Positions 8,141-22,441 of a DNA stretch of 64,000 bases are shown here, one piece after another. The notes under the pieces are model-generated. The model did no database searches and had not been told where the DNA came from. It saw only the letters and a list, made by a program, of their open reading frames with translations. This stretch comes from Streptomyces colonosanans. GTDB lineage: Bacteria; Actinomycetota; Actinomycetes; Streptomycetales; Streptomycetaceae. Within the stretch, counting starts at the first letter, position 1. Every line of letters begins with the position of its first letter. The DNA lies in contig NZ_MLYP01000014.1 in the NCBI RefSeq assembly GCF_001866645.1, positions 17,309 to 81,308 of the forward strand. The letters are read 5' to 3'. The translations under genes and the position numbers were made by a program.

Positions 8141-9148
8141 ATGAGACTTCTGGTGCTGGGCGGTACGGAGTTCGTGGGGCGGGCCATCGTGGAGGCGGCA
8201 CTCGGGCGGGGCTGGGAGGTGACCGTCTTCCACCGCGGTCATCACGAAGCACCGCCCGGGGTGCGGTCGTTGCTGGGCGACCGCACCGCGCCCGACGGTC
8301 TCACGGCGCTGGCGGATGAAGCGGCCGGGGAAGAGTGGGACGTCGTCGTGGACACCTGGTCGGGGGCGCCGCGGGCCGTCCGGGACACCGCGCGGCTGCT
8401 GGCCGGGCGCGCGGCGCGGTATGTGTACGTGTCGACCTGCTCGGTGTACGCGTGGGCACCGGACCCCGGCTACGACGAGGACGCGCCCCTCGTGGAAGGG
8501 TCGGCGGACGCGGAGCAGATCGACTACGGCCGGGACAAGCGGGGCGGCGAGCTGGCCGCGGTGGACGCCTTCGGCGCGGACCGCTCGGTGCTCGTGCGGT
8601 GCGGGCTGATCCTCGGCCCGTACGAGAACATCGGGCGGCTGCCGTGGTGGCTGAACCGGATCGCCCGCGGGGGCCCGGTCCTGGCTCCGGGACCGCGGGA
8701 CCTGCCCGTCCAGTACGTCGACGTCCGCGACCTCGCCGAGTGGACCCTCGGGGCGGCGGAACGGGAGCTGAGCGGGCCGTACAACCTCGTCGCCCCGCGC
8801 GGGCACACCACGATGGGCGCGCTGCTGGAGGAGTGTGTCCGGGCCACCGGGAGCGAGGCGGAGCTGCGGTGGACGGCGCCCGAGGTGATCCTCGACGCCG
8901 GGATCGAGCCGTGGACGCAGTTGCCGGTGTGGGTGCCGTCCGGCAGCGAGGAGGAGGCGGCCCTGCACAGCGTCGACGTGTCCCGGGCGATACGGGACGG
9001 GCTGCGGTGCCGACCGGTCGAGGAGACCGTGCACGACACCTGGACGTGGCTCCAGGACATCGGCGGGGTCGCGCCGCTGCGGCAGCGGCCCGGCCGGGTC
9101 GCGCTGGGCCTCGACCCCGCGGTGGAGGCGAAGGTGCTCGGACTGTGA
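8141..9148 (+). CDS. NAD-dependent epimerase/dehydratase family (SDR) protein
   Basis: 335 aa. It starts MRLLVLGGTEFVGRA, a Rossmann GGTxFVGR motif typical of atypical extended SDR proteins. YVYVSTCSVYA contains a candidate active-site Ser, and a Tyr lies at DYGRDKRGGE (YxxxK-like: YGRDK). C-terminal residues fit an extended SDR substrate domain. The substrate is unknown. It stands alone between two terminators. The start ATG follows a CAGAGT hexamer by 7 nt with no Shine-Dalgarno sequence, so the message may be leaderless. Confidence 0.85.
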   Translation: MRLLVLGGTEFVGRAIVEAALGRGWEVTVFHRGHHEAPPGVRSLLGDRTAPDGLTALADEAAGEEWDVVVDTWSGAPRAVRDTARLLAGRAARYVYVSTCSVYAWAPDPGYDEDAPLVEGSADAEQIDYGRDKRGGELAAVDAFGADRSVLVRCGLILGPYENIGRLPWWLNRIARGGPVLAPGPRDLPVQYVDVRDLAEWTLGAAERELSGPYNLVAPRGHTTMGALLEECVRATGSEAELRWTAPEVILDAGIEPWTQLPVWVPSGSEEEAALHSVDVSRAIRDGLRCRPVEETVHDTWTWLQDIGGVAPLRQRPGRVALGLDPAVEAKVLGL

Positions 9149-9150
9149 AC

Positions 9151-9191
9151 ACCGGGCCGGGGGGTGTCGTCAGTACACCCCCCGGCCCGGT
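9151..9191 (+). terminator. terminator after the SDR gene
   Basis: A 17-bp stem, ACCGGGCCGGGGGGTGT with ACACCCCCCGGCCCGGT, and a 7-nt loop start 3 nt after the stop codon. Confidence 0.9.
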
Positions 9192-9402
9192 GGCCATCCC
9201 CTGTCCACCTCATGTGTACCTCCGATCGTGGCGGCCGTGCCGTCGAGGGCCCCTGGCGGGCCTCGCTCTTCCGTACGGCTCCGGAGCGCCCCGTACTCAA
9301 GGGCGCCACGGCCCCCTCCGAGATCAGGGAAATCCCCTGCCATCGGCGGGCACACCCGTGCGAAGGTGGGTCGCCTCAGAGATCCACGACGAAGGGGGAC
9401 CC

Positions 9403-9930
9403 GTGAGTACTCAGGACTGGGAGCAGCGCGTGACCGCCGCCTGGGCGGCCTTCGACGACTACGTCGGGACGGAATCCACCGGCGGCTCCGCAGCGGGCGA
9501 GGCGGACTTCCGGGCGGTGATCGACGCCCTCGTCGCCGAACTGCCCGAGGACAGCCCGCTCGGCCCCTTCGAGCGGGCCTGCGCCTGGGACTCCACGGGC
9601 CACTCGGACAAGGCGGTGCCCCTGTACCGGGAGGCGCTGGCCCGCGGCCTCGACGGCTACCGGGGACGCCGGGCGAAGATCCAGCTGTCCAGCTCGCTGC
9701 GGAACACCGGCCGGGCGGAGGAGGGCGTCAAGCTGCTCACGCCCGAACTCGACGCTCCGTCGGACGAGTTGAACGACGCCGTACGCGCCTGTCTGGCCCT
9801 GTGCCTGTCCAGTCTGGGTCGCGACCGCGAGGGGCTGTCCCTCGTCCTCGGCGCACTCGCACCTCATCTTCCGCGCTACCAGCGGTCGATGACGAACTAC
9901 GCGCGGCAGCTGGTCGACCCGGAGAACTGA
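9403..9930 (+). CDS. tetratricopeptide-repeat protein
   Basis: 175 aa soluble protein. After a mixed N-terminus, helices such as PFERACAWDSTGHSDKAVPL and YREALARGLDGYRGRRAKIQ look like TPR pairs, with a further pair near residues 105-150. TPR proteins of this size usually act as scaffolds; no enzymatic motif is present. The GTG at 9403 is preceded by AAGGGGG at a good distance. The partner is unknown, and the next gene begins 63 nt downstream on the same strand. Confidence 0.72.
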   Translation: MSTQDWEQRVTAAWAAFDDYVGTESTGGSAAGEADFRAVIDALVAELPEDSPLGPFERACAWDSTGHSDKAVPLYREALARGLDGYRGRRAKIQLSSSLRNTGRAEEGVKLLTPELDAPSDELNDAVRACLALCLSSLGRDREGLSLVLGALAPHLPRYQRSMTNYARQLVDPEN

Positions 9931-9993
9931 TCCTTCCCCTCCTCCCACGAGCCGTCGCGCGCCCCGCCTCCGGGGCGGTCCAGGTGACCAACG

Positions 9994-11943
9994 ATGGCCT
10001 CGCTCGTTTTGCTGGACGTGCACTCACAGGATGTCGCCCCCCGCCCGACTCGGCACTCCAAACCGGTCGTCGACGTCGAGCAGGCGCAGGCCGCGCTCGT
10101 CGCGCATTACCCGCGGCTCGTCCGGCTCGCCTATCTGGTGCTGCCTCCGGGGCTCGGCCGCAGCCGGCGGGTGCTGACCGCACACGCCCTCACCCAGCGG
10201 GCGCTGCCCCGCGGGCGCGCCTCCACGACCGTGATCCCGACCCAGGGCAAAGGCGGGGAGGCCCGCGACGGCGACCCGGGATACTCCTTCATCCGCCTCC
10301 GGGTGGTGCGTTCGGTGCTGGAGGCGGCCCCTCCGCCGAAGCGTGCGGCCTGGCCGAAGCGGTCTCAGCTACCGCCCCTGCTCCCCCGGGTGTGGGGCCT
10401 GAGGCTCATCCCGCGCGCGAGCGGTGCCGACGAACTCGCCCTGGACCAACGGCTGTCGACACTGTCCGGTGCGGCCCGCGCCGCCTATGTGCTGCGGGGC
10501 CTGGAGAAGCTCTCCGAGGACGGCGTACGCAAGGTGCTGGCCGCGGCAGGCGTCGCGGACCCGGCGGCGGCCGTCCAGGAGGCCGCGGGCGTACCGGTCC
10601 ACGGCGCGCTGCTCGGCTCCCCCGCGTTCGACCCGTGTGCGCTGCAGGCGCGGCCCACCGATCTGATGCGGCGCAGACAGCACACGAAGGCCGCGCTCGC
10701 CGCCGCTGCAGCCGTCGCGGTGTGCGGGGCCCTGCTCGCGCTGCCGGGCGACGGCAGGGGCCCGGACGGGGCGGCAGCCCCCTCGTACGCGCAGAACCCG
10801 GCCGCCCGGGCCGCCCTGGATCCGGCGAGAGTGACCAAGGTGGCACCCACCGCGTGGAGGACGGCGGCCCGCACCGACCTCTCCGTGTGGCCCGCGCGCG
10901 GCAACCTCGCCGGTGACAGCGCGCTGCTGCGCCGGGCGCTCGCCGTGTGGGCGCGGCCGAGCGGTTCCGTCCAGGTATCGGTGACCCCCGGCACGCCGTC
11001 GGGCGGTCCGGCCGGACCGCCGCAGCTGCTGTACGCGGGCGAGGTCGACTCCGCGCGCGTAGTGATCTTCTACGACGGTCTGCGCGTCGCGCGGTACGCC
11101 GAGCCGAAGAACGGCGCGATGGGGGCCGCGCTCGACTTCGCGCGGGTCGACGCGGCCACCGGCGCCGAGGCCGACGCGGTGGTGCTGGATCGCGTCGATG
11201 GCAACGTCCGTTATCTGACGGCTCCTTGGGTGACCAAGGCGGGCGAGCGGGACCTGATGAAGCCCGCGTCCGGGACGATGGATCTGGGTCCGGCCGACGG
11301 CGTGACCGCGCCCTTGGCCAGCCCGGCGCAGCAGACCGGCTCGTGCGCGTCGTGGAACGTGCTGCAGCTGACCGACGATGCGGGCACGCGTCTGCTGACC
11401 GACCTCGGGGAGCTGACGCCGGCGCATCTGACCGTGGGGCGGCCGACCGCGCCGCAGGAGGCGTCCGGGGCGGCGGCACTGCGCACCTGGTCGCCGTTCG
11501 CGTGCTCGCTCGCGGCAATGCGGTCGCAGGGCGTGCGGTCCGTGAACGCCTGGGAGTACGCACGGCAGACGTTGCCGGACGGTACGGGGGCGGCGACGTG
11601 GGTGTGCACACGGGCGGACACCTGGCGGGGCGACGAACCCAGGGTGCTGGCGCAGTTCCACACGCCGGGCGGGGCGCTCGGAGCGGTGGTGGCGAAGGCC
11701 GAGAGTGTTCCCGCGTGCGGCGCGAAGGATCCCCATGTGCTGGCGGGCGTGCTGTGGAAGTCCGCGGCGGGCGGCTGGTATCTGCTCGCCGCCGGGAGCA
11801 AGGACACCGCGTCGATCACGGCGAGCGGCGGGGTAAGCGGGTCGGCGCGGGGGAACCTGCTGGCGGTGCGGGCGAAGCACGGTGCGGAGGCCGGGCTGAC
11901 CGGGACCCTGACGAACGGGAAGACGGTCAGCGGGCTGCGGTAG
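9994..11943 (+). CDS. membrane protein with sigma-factor-like N-terminal region
   Basis: 649 aa. Residues about 25-70 (ALVAHYPRLVRLAYLVLPP) resemble ECF sigma region 2, and residues about 145-195 (LDQRLSTLSGAARAAYVLRG, then LSEDGVRKVLAAAGV) resemble region 4. A single hydrophobic segment at about residues 228-250 (AALAAAAAVAVCGALLALPG) follows, and the remaining 400 residues would be extracytoplasmic, with several Cys. The DNA-contacting features look degraded. I know such proteins as conserved hypothetical membrane proteins in streptomycetes. The function is unknown; a signalling or decayed sigma/anti-sigma fusion is possible. The ATG at 9994 has AGGTG 7 nt upstream. Confidence 0.75.
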   Translation: MASLVLLDVHSQDVAPRPTRHSKPVVDVEQAQAALVAHYPRLVRLAYLVLPPGLGRSRRVLTAHALTQRALPRGRASTTVIPTQGKGGEARDGDPGYSFIRLRVVRSVLEAAPPPKRAAWPKRSQLPPLLPRVWGLRLIPRASGADELALDQRLSTLSGAARAAYVLRGLEKLSEDGVRKVLAAAGVADPAAAVQEAAGVPVHGALLGSPAFDPCALQARPTDLMRRRQHTKAALAAAAAVAVCGALLALPGDGRGPDGAAAPSYAQNPAARAALDPARVTKVAPTAWRTAARTDLSVWPARGNLAGDSALLRRALAVWARPSGSVQVSVTPGTPSGGPAGPPQLLYAGEVDSARVVIFYDGLRVARYAEPKNGAMGAALDFARVDAATGAEADAVVLDRVDGNVRYLTAPWVTKAGERDLMKPASGTMDLGPADGVTAPLASPAQQTGSCASWNVLQLTDDAGTRLLTDLGELTPAHLTVGRPTAPQEASGAAALRTWSPFACSLAAMRSQGVRSVNAWEYARQTLPDGTGAATWVCTRADTWRGDEPRVLAQFHTPGGALGAVVAKAESVPACGAKDPHVLAGVLWKSAAGGWYLLAAGSKDTASITASGGVSGSARGNLLAVRAKHGAEAGLTGTLTNGKTVSGLR

Positions 11944-12033
11944 GTCCCACGCGGTCGGGCTCCACCGTCATGGGCGAGCACGGTCGCGTCGGAAAAACAG
12001 CACACAGGGGTTCTGCACGGGCTTACTCGTCAG

Positions 12034-12039
12034 TACATT
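12034..12039 (+). promoter_or_regulatory. -10-like hexamer placing the start at the 5' end (leaderless candidate)
   Basis: TACATT ends 6 nt before the ATG at 12046. TTCTGC at 12011 sits 17 nt further up as a weak -35. No Shine-Dalgarno sequence fits, so transcription would start at or within 1-2 nt of the ATG. Confidence 0.5.
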
Positions 12040-12045
12040 GACGCC

Positions 12046-12924
12046 ATGTCTAACAACCAGGCCCGGGTGGTGCTCACAGCGCGGAGGGTGTCCTTCTCCT
12101 GGGAGGACACCCCGCTGCACTGGGTTCCCGAGGACCCGTTCACCTCGCACACCATCAATGTGCTGCATCTGCTGCTGCCCGCCGGTGAGCGCTGGTTCGT
12201 GCACGTCTACAAACAGGTCCTCCCGTACATCCGGGACGAGCGGCTCCGTGAGGACGTCATCGGGTTCATCGGCCAGGAGGCCATGCACTCCCAGGCCCAT
12301 GACGAGGTGCTGCCGCATCTGCGGGACCTCGGGCTCGACCCGACCCCGTACACCGCCCAGGTCGACTGGTTCTTCGAGAAGCTTCTCGGCGACCGGACCC
12401 TGCCGCCGGGCCGGGCCCGCAGATGGTGGCTGATGGAGCGGGTGGCGCTCATCGCGGCCATCGAGCACTACACCGCGTTCCTCGGCGACTGGGTGCTCAA
12501 CGCCGACGAGTTGGACCGCCGCGGGGCCGATCCCACAATGCTGGACCTGCTGCGCTGGCACGGCGCCGAGGAGGTCGAACACCGGTCGGTGGCCTACGAG
12601 TTGTTCATGCACCTGGACGGCGACTACCGGCGGCGGGTGCGGACCTGGGCGGCCGCGTTCAGCGCGCTGGTGTTCCTGTGGCAGCGCGGGACGCGGTTCT
12701 TCATGGAGAACGACCCGACGCTCGTCGCGGGCCGCGCCACCTTCCGGGACTTCCATCGGCGGGGCCAGGAGGGTGTGCTGCCGTCGACCGGCGCCATGCT
12801 CAGATCGATACCGCGCTATCTGGGCCGCACCTACCATCCCTCGCAGGAGGGCTGCGCCGCGCAGGCCGTCGCCTACCTCGCCGCCTCCCCCGCCGCGATC
12901 GCCGCCGAGAAGGGGGTGGCGTGA
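12046..12924 (+). CDS. PF10118-type 'metal-dependent hydrolase', possible diiron protein
   Basis: 292 aa, all-helical in appearance. The usual database label is predicted metal-dependent hydrolase, but I see spaced Glu/His pairs: GQEAMHSQAHDE near residue 80, AAIEHYTAF near residue 140 and GAEEVEHRSVAYE near residue 175. Those are ExxH-type ligands as in four-helix diiron proteins. No signal peptide is present. Its stop overlaps by 1 nt the start of a ferredoxin-reductase-like gene, so the pair may be an oxygenase and its electron donor. This is inference; neither substrate nor metal is shown by the sequence. Confidence 0.75.
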   Translation: MSNNQARVVLTARRVSFSWEDTPLHWVPEDPFTSHTINVLHLLLPAGERWFVHVYKQVLPYIRDERLREDVIGFIGQEAMHSQAHDEVLPHLRDLGLDPTPYTAQVDWFFEKLLGDRTLPPGRARRWWLMERVALIAAIEHYTAFLGDWVLNADELDRRGADPTMLDLLRWHGAEEVEHRSVAYELFMHLDGDYRRRVRTWAAAFSALVFLWQRGTRFFMENDPTLVAGRATFRDFHRRGQEGVLPSTGAMLRSIPRYLGRTYHPSQEGCAAQAVAYLAASPAAIAAEKGVA

Positions 12925-13982
12925 TGCCCGGGCTGCGGACCGTCGTGGTCGTCGCGGGTGCCGCGCTGCTCGCCCGGCGGGCGCTGCGCCGCCGGATCCA
13001 GGAGTCGCCGCTGTGGCCGCTGCCCGCCCTGGAGGAGCCGGTCTCCGGCCGGCCGCGCACCCGTGCGCTGCGGCTCCGGGTCGCCCGGCACGAGACCGTC
13101 GCCGACGATGTAGTACGACTGCGCCTGGAAGGACGGGAGTTGCCGCGCTGGGAGCCGGGCGCGCACATCGACCTGGTGCTGCCCTCGGGGCTCGTACGGC
13201 AGTACTCGCTGTGCGGGGACACCACGGACACCGCGTCGTACACCGTGGCGACCCGGCTCGTCGAGGACGGGCGCGGCGGGTCACGCGAGGTGCACGAGCG
13301 GCTGTGCGAGGGGACGCAGGTCGAGGTGCGCGGGCCGCGCAACCGGTTCCCGCTCGTGGATGCGCCCGCGTATGTCTTCGTGGCCGGCGGAATCGGGATC
13401 ACCCCGATCCTGTCCATGCTGCGGAGTCTTCCGCCCACCGCACGCTGGCGGTTGCTGTACGGCGGGCGCAGCCGTGCCTCGATGCCGTTCCTGGACGAGA
13501 TCGAGAAGCTGGGAGAAGACCGGGTCACGGTCGTCGCCGAGGACGAGGACGGGCGGCCCGATCTGGACGCGCTGTTCAGGGACGTGCCCGCGGGTACGGC
13601 CGTGTACTGCTGCGGCCCCGAGGGGCTGATGGAGGCGGTGGAGGCCCGTCTCCCCGAGGGTGCCGGTCTTCACACGGAGCGGTTCGCGCCGCGTGCCACG
13701 GCCGGTGGAGACCATCCCTTCGAGGTCGAACTGCGGCGCAGCAACCGCACGGTGACCGTGCCGGCCGACTCCTCCGTGCTCGCCGCGGTCCGCGCGGAGC
13801 TGCCGGGCACCCTGTACTCCTGCGAGCAGGGCTTCTGCGGGACCTGTCAGCAGCGGGTACTGGACGGTGAGGTCGACCACCGGGACGAGCTGCTCACGGA
13901 CGCGGAGCGTGGTGACTCGATGCTGATCTGTGTGTCACGGGCGCTGGGTGAGCGCATCGTCCTGGACAGTGAACTGCCGTGA
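12924..13982 (+). CDS. PDR/VanB-family oxidoreductase (FMN/NAD reductase with [2Fe-2S] ferredoxin domain)
   Basis: 352 aa. A short hydrophobic N-terminus (VVVVAGAALLARRALRRR) leads to a flavin-reductase barrel (RQYSLCGD in the RxYS flavin motif), an NAD domain (FVAGGIGITPIL), and a C-terminal plant-type ferredoxin with CEQGFCGTC and a fourth Cys in LICVSRA. It transfers electrons from NAD(P)H to an oxygenase. The ATG at 12924 overlaps the stop of the possible diiron gene (TGATG). The unusual N-terminal segment may tether it to the membrane. Confidence 0.9.
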   Translation: MPGLRTVVVVAGAALLARRALRRRIQESPLWPLPALEEPVSGRPRTRALRLRVARHETVADDVVRLRLEGRELPRWEPGAHIDLVLPSGLVRQYSLCGDTTDTASYTVATRLVEDGRGGSREVHERLCEGTQVEVRGPRNRFPLVDAPAYVFVAGGIGITPILSMLRSLPPTARWRLLYGGRSRASMPFLDEIEKLGEDRVTVVAEDEDGRPDLDALFRDVPAGTAVYCCGPEGLMEAVEARLPEGAGLHTERFAPRATAGGDHPFEVELRRSNRTVTVPADSSVLAAVRAELPGTLYSCEQGFCGTCQQRVLDGEVDHRDELLTDAERGDSMLICVSRALGERIVLDSELP

Positions 13983-14016
13983 TCCCTCCGGCCCGTTCGC
14001 GGTCGGATCCGATCGG

Positions 14017-14022
14017 TAAGGT
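14017..14022 (+). promoter_or_regulatory. -10-like hexamer of the TetR gene (leaderless candidate)
   Basis: TAAGGT ends 6 nt before the ATG at 14029. No ribosome-binding sequence lies between them. Confidence 0.45.
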
Positions 14023-14028
14023 GTTCGC

Positions 14029-14745
14029 ATGACTACCGGCGTACGTCGCAGAATGGAAGTCGAGGAGCGGCGGCAGCAGTTGATCGGCGTCGCGCTCGAG
14101 CTGTTCAGCCGGCGCTCTCCCGAAGAGGTCTCCATCGACGAGATAGCGTCGGCCGCCGGTATCTCCCGACCGCTGCTCTATCACTACTTTCCCGGCAAAC
14201 TCAGCCTGTACGAAGCGGCGTTGAAGCGTGCGTCGGAGGATCTCGCGGCGCGGTTCGTGGAGCCGGAGGAGGGCCCGCTGGGGGCGCGGCTGCTGCGGGT
14301 GATGCGCCGCTTCTTCGACTTCGTCGACGACCACGGCCCCGGTTTCTCGGCGCTGATGCGCAGCGGCCCCGCCGTCTCCGCGGGCAGCGCCCGCTCCAGA
14401 GATGCGCTGTCGCGAACGCACGCACTGATCGACTCGGTGCGGCAGGCCGCGTACGTGCAGATCCTCGCGCATCTGAGGGTCCAGGATCCGCCGGCGCGGC
14501 TGGAGCTGGTCATCCGCTCATGGATCTCGCTCGCGGAGTCGACGGCGCTGCTCTGGCTGGACGGCCGGCGGGTGCCACGGGGCGAGCTGGAGGTACAGCT
14601 CGTACATGACTTCGGGGCGCTGGTCGCGGTCAGCGCCGCGTACGACGCCGACATGGCGGCGCTGCTGCGCGGCGTCCTCCGGGACGAGCCGAACGACGGG
14701 CCCTTCAGCGACCTGATCACCCGGCTCGTCGCCCTCGCGTCCTGA
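14029..14745 (+). CDS. TetR family transcriptional regulator
   Basis: 238 aa. The N-terminal HTH includes QQLIGVALELFSRRSPEEVS and IDEIASAAGISRPLLYHYFP, the classic TetR helix-turn-helix with the YHYF end. The remaining helices form the ligand/dimer domain. It follows the possible diiron/ferredoxin-reductase pair on the same strand and may control it. It converges with the pullulanase gene. No palindrome was found that clearly marks its operator. Confidence 0.88.
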   Translation: MTTGVRRRMEVEERRQQLIGVALELFSRRSPEEVSIDEIASAAGISRPLLYHYFPGKLSLYEAALKRASEDLAARFVEPEEGPLGARLLRVMRRFFDFVDDHGPGFSALMRSGPAVSAGSARSRDALSRTHALIDSVRQAAYVQILAHLRVQDPPARLELVIRSWISLAESTALLWLDGRRVPRGELEVQLVHDFGALVAVSAAYDADMAALLRGVLRDEPNDGPFSDLITRLVALAS

Positions 14746-14826
14746 AGCGGTCAGCTCTCGAACGTGCGGTTCCACGCGGGGAACGGCGGGGCGGACCCGG
14801 AGTTCCGAGCCCGCCCTGCCATTGCG

Positions 14827-20271
<5,445 letters not shown>

Positions 20272-20648
20272 GGGCGAAACCTCTCTGCGATGAAGGCTCG
20301 TTGGGGATCGCGTGGGTCCGATCCCTCGCCGCGGGACGGCTTCGTCGCCGGGCGCCCGCGCGACCGTACCGCCGACGAAACGCTTACAGCAAGAGGTGTG
20401 AAAGTCGGAGCAAGAAATTTCAGTTCCACCGCGGTTACGATCACCCTCTCGACCGGAGGATGTCCGGCCGAGAGGGTACGGCCGGTCAGCAGCTCGACTT
20501 GCCCCTGTTGAAGGATCTGTGGTGGGGGCCTGCTCGGGGCGCTGGGACCCTGTGAAGGGAATTGCTGCAAACTTTCAGCAGCTTGCAGTGGAGCAGACCG
20601 TACGAGCCGCCGAGTTCGGGGGTCAACCCCTGGGCAGCGAAAGACCGT
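20272..20648. promoter_or_regulatory. upstream region of the pullulanase gene, with LacI-type sites
   Basis: This 377-nt stretch holds no convincing gene. At 20376-20386 (GAAACGCTTAC) there is a LacI-type half-symmetric core. At 20565-20588 CTGCAA-n12-TTGCAG resembles the CTTGCAG/CTGCAAG elements in front of malE. Two AGCAAGA direct repeats lie at about 20387-20420. MalR control of the pullulanase is inferred from this similarity. Confidence 0.5.
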
Positions 20649-21065
20649 TCAGGCCACAGCGGCCAGTTCGCACCACACGACCTTGCCTCGGTTGCCTTCT
20701 CGCGCCAGCGGCTGCCAGCCCCACAGGTCGGCGCAGGCCCGGACCAGCGCCAGCCCCCGCCCTTCCTCCATGTCGGCGAGCCGCTCCAGCGGCACGGGCG
20801 GCTCCGGCGGCTCGGGGTCGGCGTCCCACGCCCCGATCCGCAGCACCCCCGCGGACCAGCGCAAGCGAAGCGCGGCCGGGCCCTTGGTGTGGCGTACGGC
20901 GTTGGAGATCAGTTCTGTGGCGAGGAGTTCGGCGGTGTCGACCAGGCGGATCAGTCCATGCATGGTGAGGATCACACGCAGGGTGCGGCGACTGATGGTG
21001 ACGGCACGCAGGTCGTTCGGGATGTACAGGCAGTACTCCCAGGGTTCGTCCACGTTTTCGGGCAT
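20649..21065 (-). CDS. HATPase_c_2 ATP-binding protein (anti-sigma-factor-like, AbaA/WhiJ-associated type)
   Basis: 138 aa with the N-box ELISNAVRH and the G-box EEGRGLALVRA, typical of RsbW-like serine kinases/ATP-binding proteins. The start ATG at 21065 has a GGAG ribosome site; an earlier Met at 21116 is unlikely. Proteins of this kind often sit next to an XRE regulator with a DUF5753 domain and a DUF397 protein, as here. The function in such triads is linked to regulation of development and antibiotics in some streptomycetes, but for this copy it is unknown. Divergent from the XRE gene. Confidence 0.8.
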   Translation of the reverse strand: MPENVDEPWEYCLYIPNDLRAVTISRRTLRVILTMHGLIRLVDTAELLATELISNAVRHTKGPAALRLRWSAGVLRIGAWDADPEPPEPPVPLERLADMEEGRGLALVRACADLWGWQPLAREGNRGKVVWCELAAVA

Positions 21066-21289
21066 GGGGCAACTCCGGTTGATCGATGGGAGGTTGCAGT
21101 GGGCGCGCGGTGGCATTGCCGCGACCGTCACGGCAGGACGGAGCGGTGCGCTTCCGCGAACCCGGCATTTCGCAGAGTGTGCGTTGCGTGACTGACGGTA
21201 GACCTAACCTGTTATCCGCAGCAAGTAGATCCCGTAATCTGACCCCGAACGAGTCGCACCGACAGGCATGTTGAACCGAGGAGTAATCG

Positions 21290-22141
21290 ATGGTCCTGAG
21301 GCGCGAACCCACAGCACGTCAGATGCGCCTGGCGGTCGAGCTACGCCGACTCCGTGACGCGGCGGGACTCTCCGCGCGCGAGGCAGCGGCGCTGATCGGA
21401 GCGAATCGCGTCCAGATCAGCCACATCGAGTCAGGTCTCACAGGCGTGAGCGAGCAGCGCCTTCGCCGCCTTGCGTCCCACTACGCGTGCATGGACGGCG
21501 AGTTCGTCGACGCCCTGGTCATACTGGCTACCGATCGGACACGTGGCTGGTGGGAGGAGTACCGGGGACTACTCCCCACTTCGTTCCTGGACCTGTCAGA
21601 GCTGGAATACCACTGCACCTACCGATGGGACGTGGACTTCCTGCATGTCCCCGGCCTGCTCCAGACCGAGGGCTACGCGAGGGCACTCTTTTCCTGCCGT
21701 GTTCCGGAACTACCCGAAGACGAACTAGAGTTGCGCGTACGTCATCGCATGCAGCGACGCGTCATCCTCGAGCAGCCGGAACCTGTCCGCTACGAAGTGC
21801 TGGTACACGAGGCAGCATTGCGGATCAGGGTAGGTGGCCGCGCCGCATCACAGGCTCAGCTGGCCCGCATCCTGGAGCTGTCCGAAGCAGACCACGTGAC
21901 CGTCCGCGTGATCCCCTTCGAACTGGACGACTTCGCCGACATCACAGCCGCCATGGTGTACGTCGGTGGCCCAGTTTCCAAGCTGGACACAGTGGTACGC
22001 GACGGCCCTCACGGCGCGCTCTTCATTGACTCCGAAGCGCAACTCGGCGTCTTCCGAACACTTTTCCGTAGAGTTGAGGCAGCGTCGCTCGACCCCACGC
22101 GGTCGCGTGACCTCATCCACAGGTTGACCAAGAGACTGTGA
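21290..22141 (+). CDS. XRE-family regulator with DUF5753 domain
   Basis: 283 aa. The HTH at about residues 14-70 (LRDAAGLSAREAAALIGANR, VQISHIESG) is followed by a DUF5753 ligand-like domain from residue ~95 (LLPTSFLDLSELE, YRWDVDFLHVPGLLQTEGYA). Such regulators occur in many copies in streptomycetes, usually followed by a DUF397 gene and flanked by an AbaA-like ATP-binding protein. The ATG at 21290 is preceded by GAGGAG. Regulated target unknown. Confidence 0.9.
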   Translation: MVLRREPTARQMRLAVELRRLRDAAGLSAREAAALIGANRVQISHIESGLTGVSEQRLRRLASHYACMDGEFVDALVILATDRTRGWWEEYRGLLPTSFLDLSELEYHCTYRWDVDFLHVPGLLQTEGYARALFSCRVPELPEDELELRVRHRMQRRVILEQPEPVRYEVLVHEAALRIRVGGRAASQAQLARILELSEADHVTVRVIPFELDDFADITAAMVYVGGPVSKLDTVVRDGPHGALFIDSEAQLGVFRTLFRRVEAASLDPTRSRDLIHRLTKRL

Positions 22142-22365
22142 GGCGCTCGGTGACCAGCCCCGACAACTGGCGGAAGTCTTCCTACTCCGGCAGCGGCGAC
22201 GGCAACGCCTGCGTGGAAGTCGCGAACCGTCGCACCCGCATAGCCGTCCGCGACTCCAAGGCCCCAGCCAGAGCCACTCTCTCCCTCCCGACCGGAGCCT
22301 TCACCACCTTCGTCGAAGCCCTCAAGAACGGTCCCACGCCCGGACTTCGCCGCCCCCAGTCCTGA
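22138..22365 (+). CDS. DUF397 domain protein
   Basis: 75 aa. NWRKSSYSGSGDGNACVEVA and VRDSKAPARATLSLPTGAF are signature DUF397 sequences. The GTG at 22138 overlaps the stop of the XRE gene (GTGAGG), so the two are co-translated; a second GTG at 22150 is possible. DUF397 proteins are thought to be partners or products controlled by the adjacent XRE/DUF5753 regulator; the molecular role is unknown. Confidence 0.88.
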   Translation: MRRSVTSPDNWRKSSYSGSGDGNACVEVANRRTRIAVRDSKAPARATLSLPTGAFTTFVEALKNGPTPGLRRPQS

Positions 22366-22441
22366 GTCACCACACATCACATCTCCCCACCGGCCCATCC
22401 CCGGCGCCCTGCCACCAAGCCGTTGCCTCCACGCCTGATTC

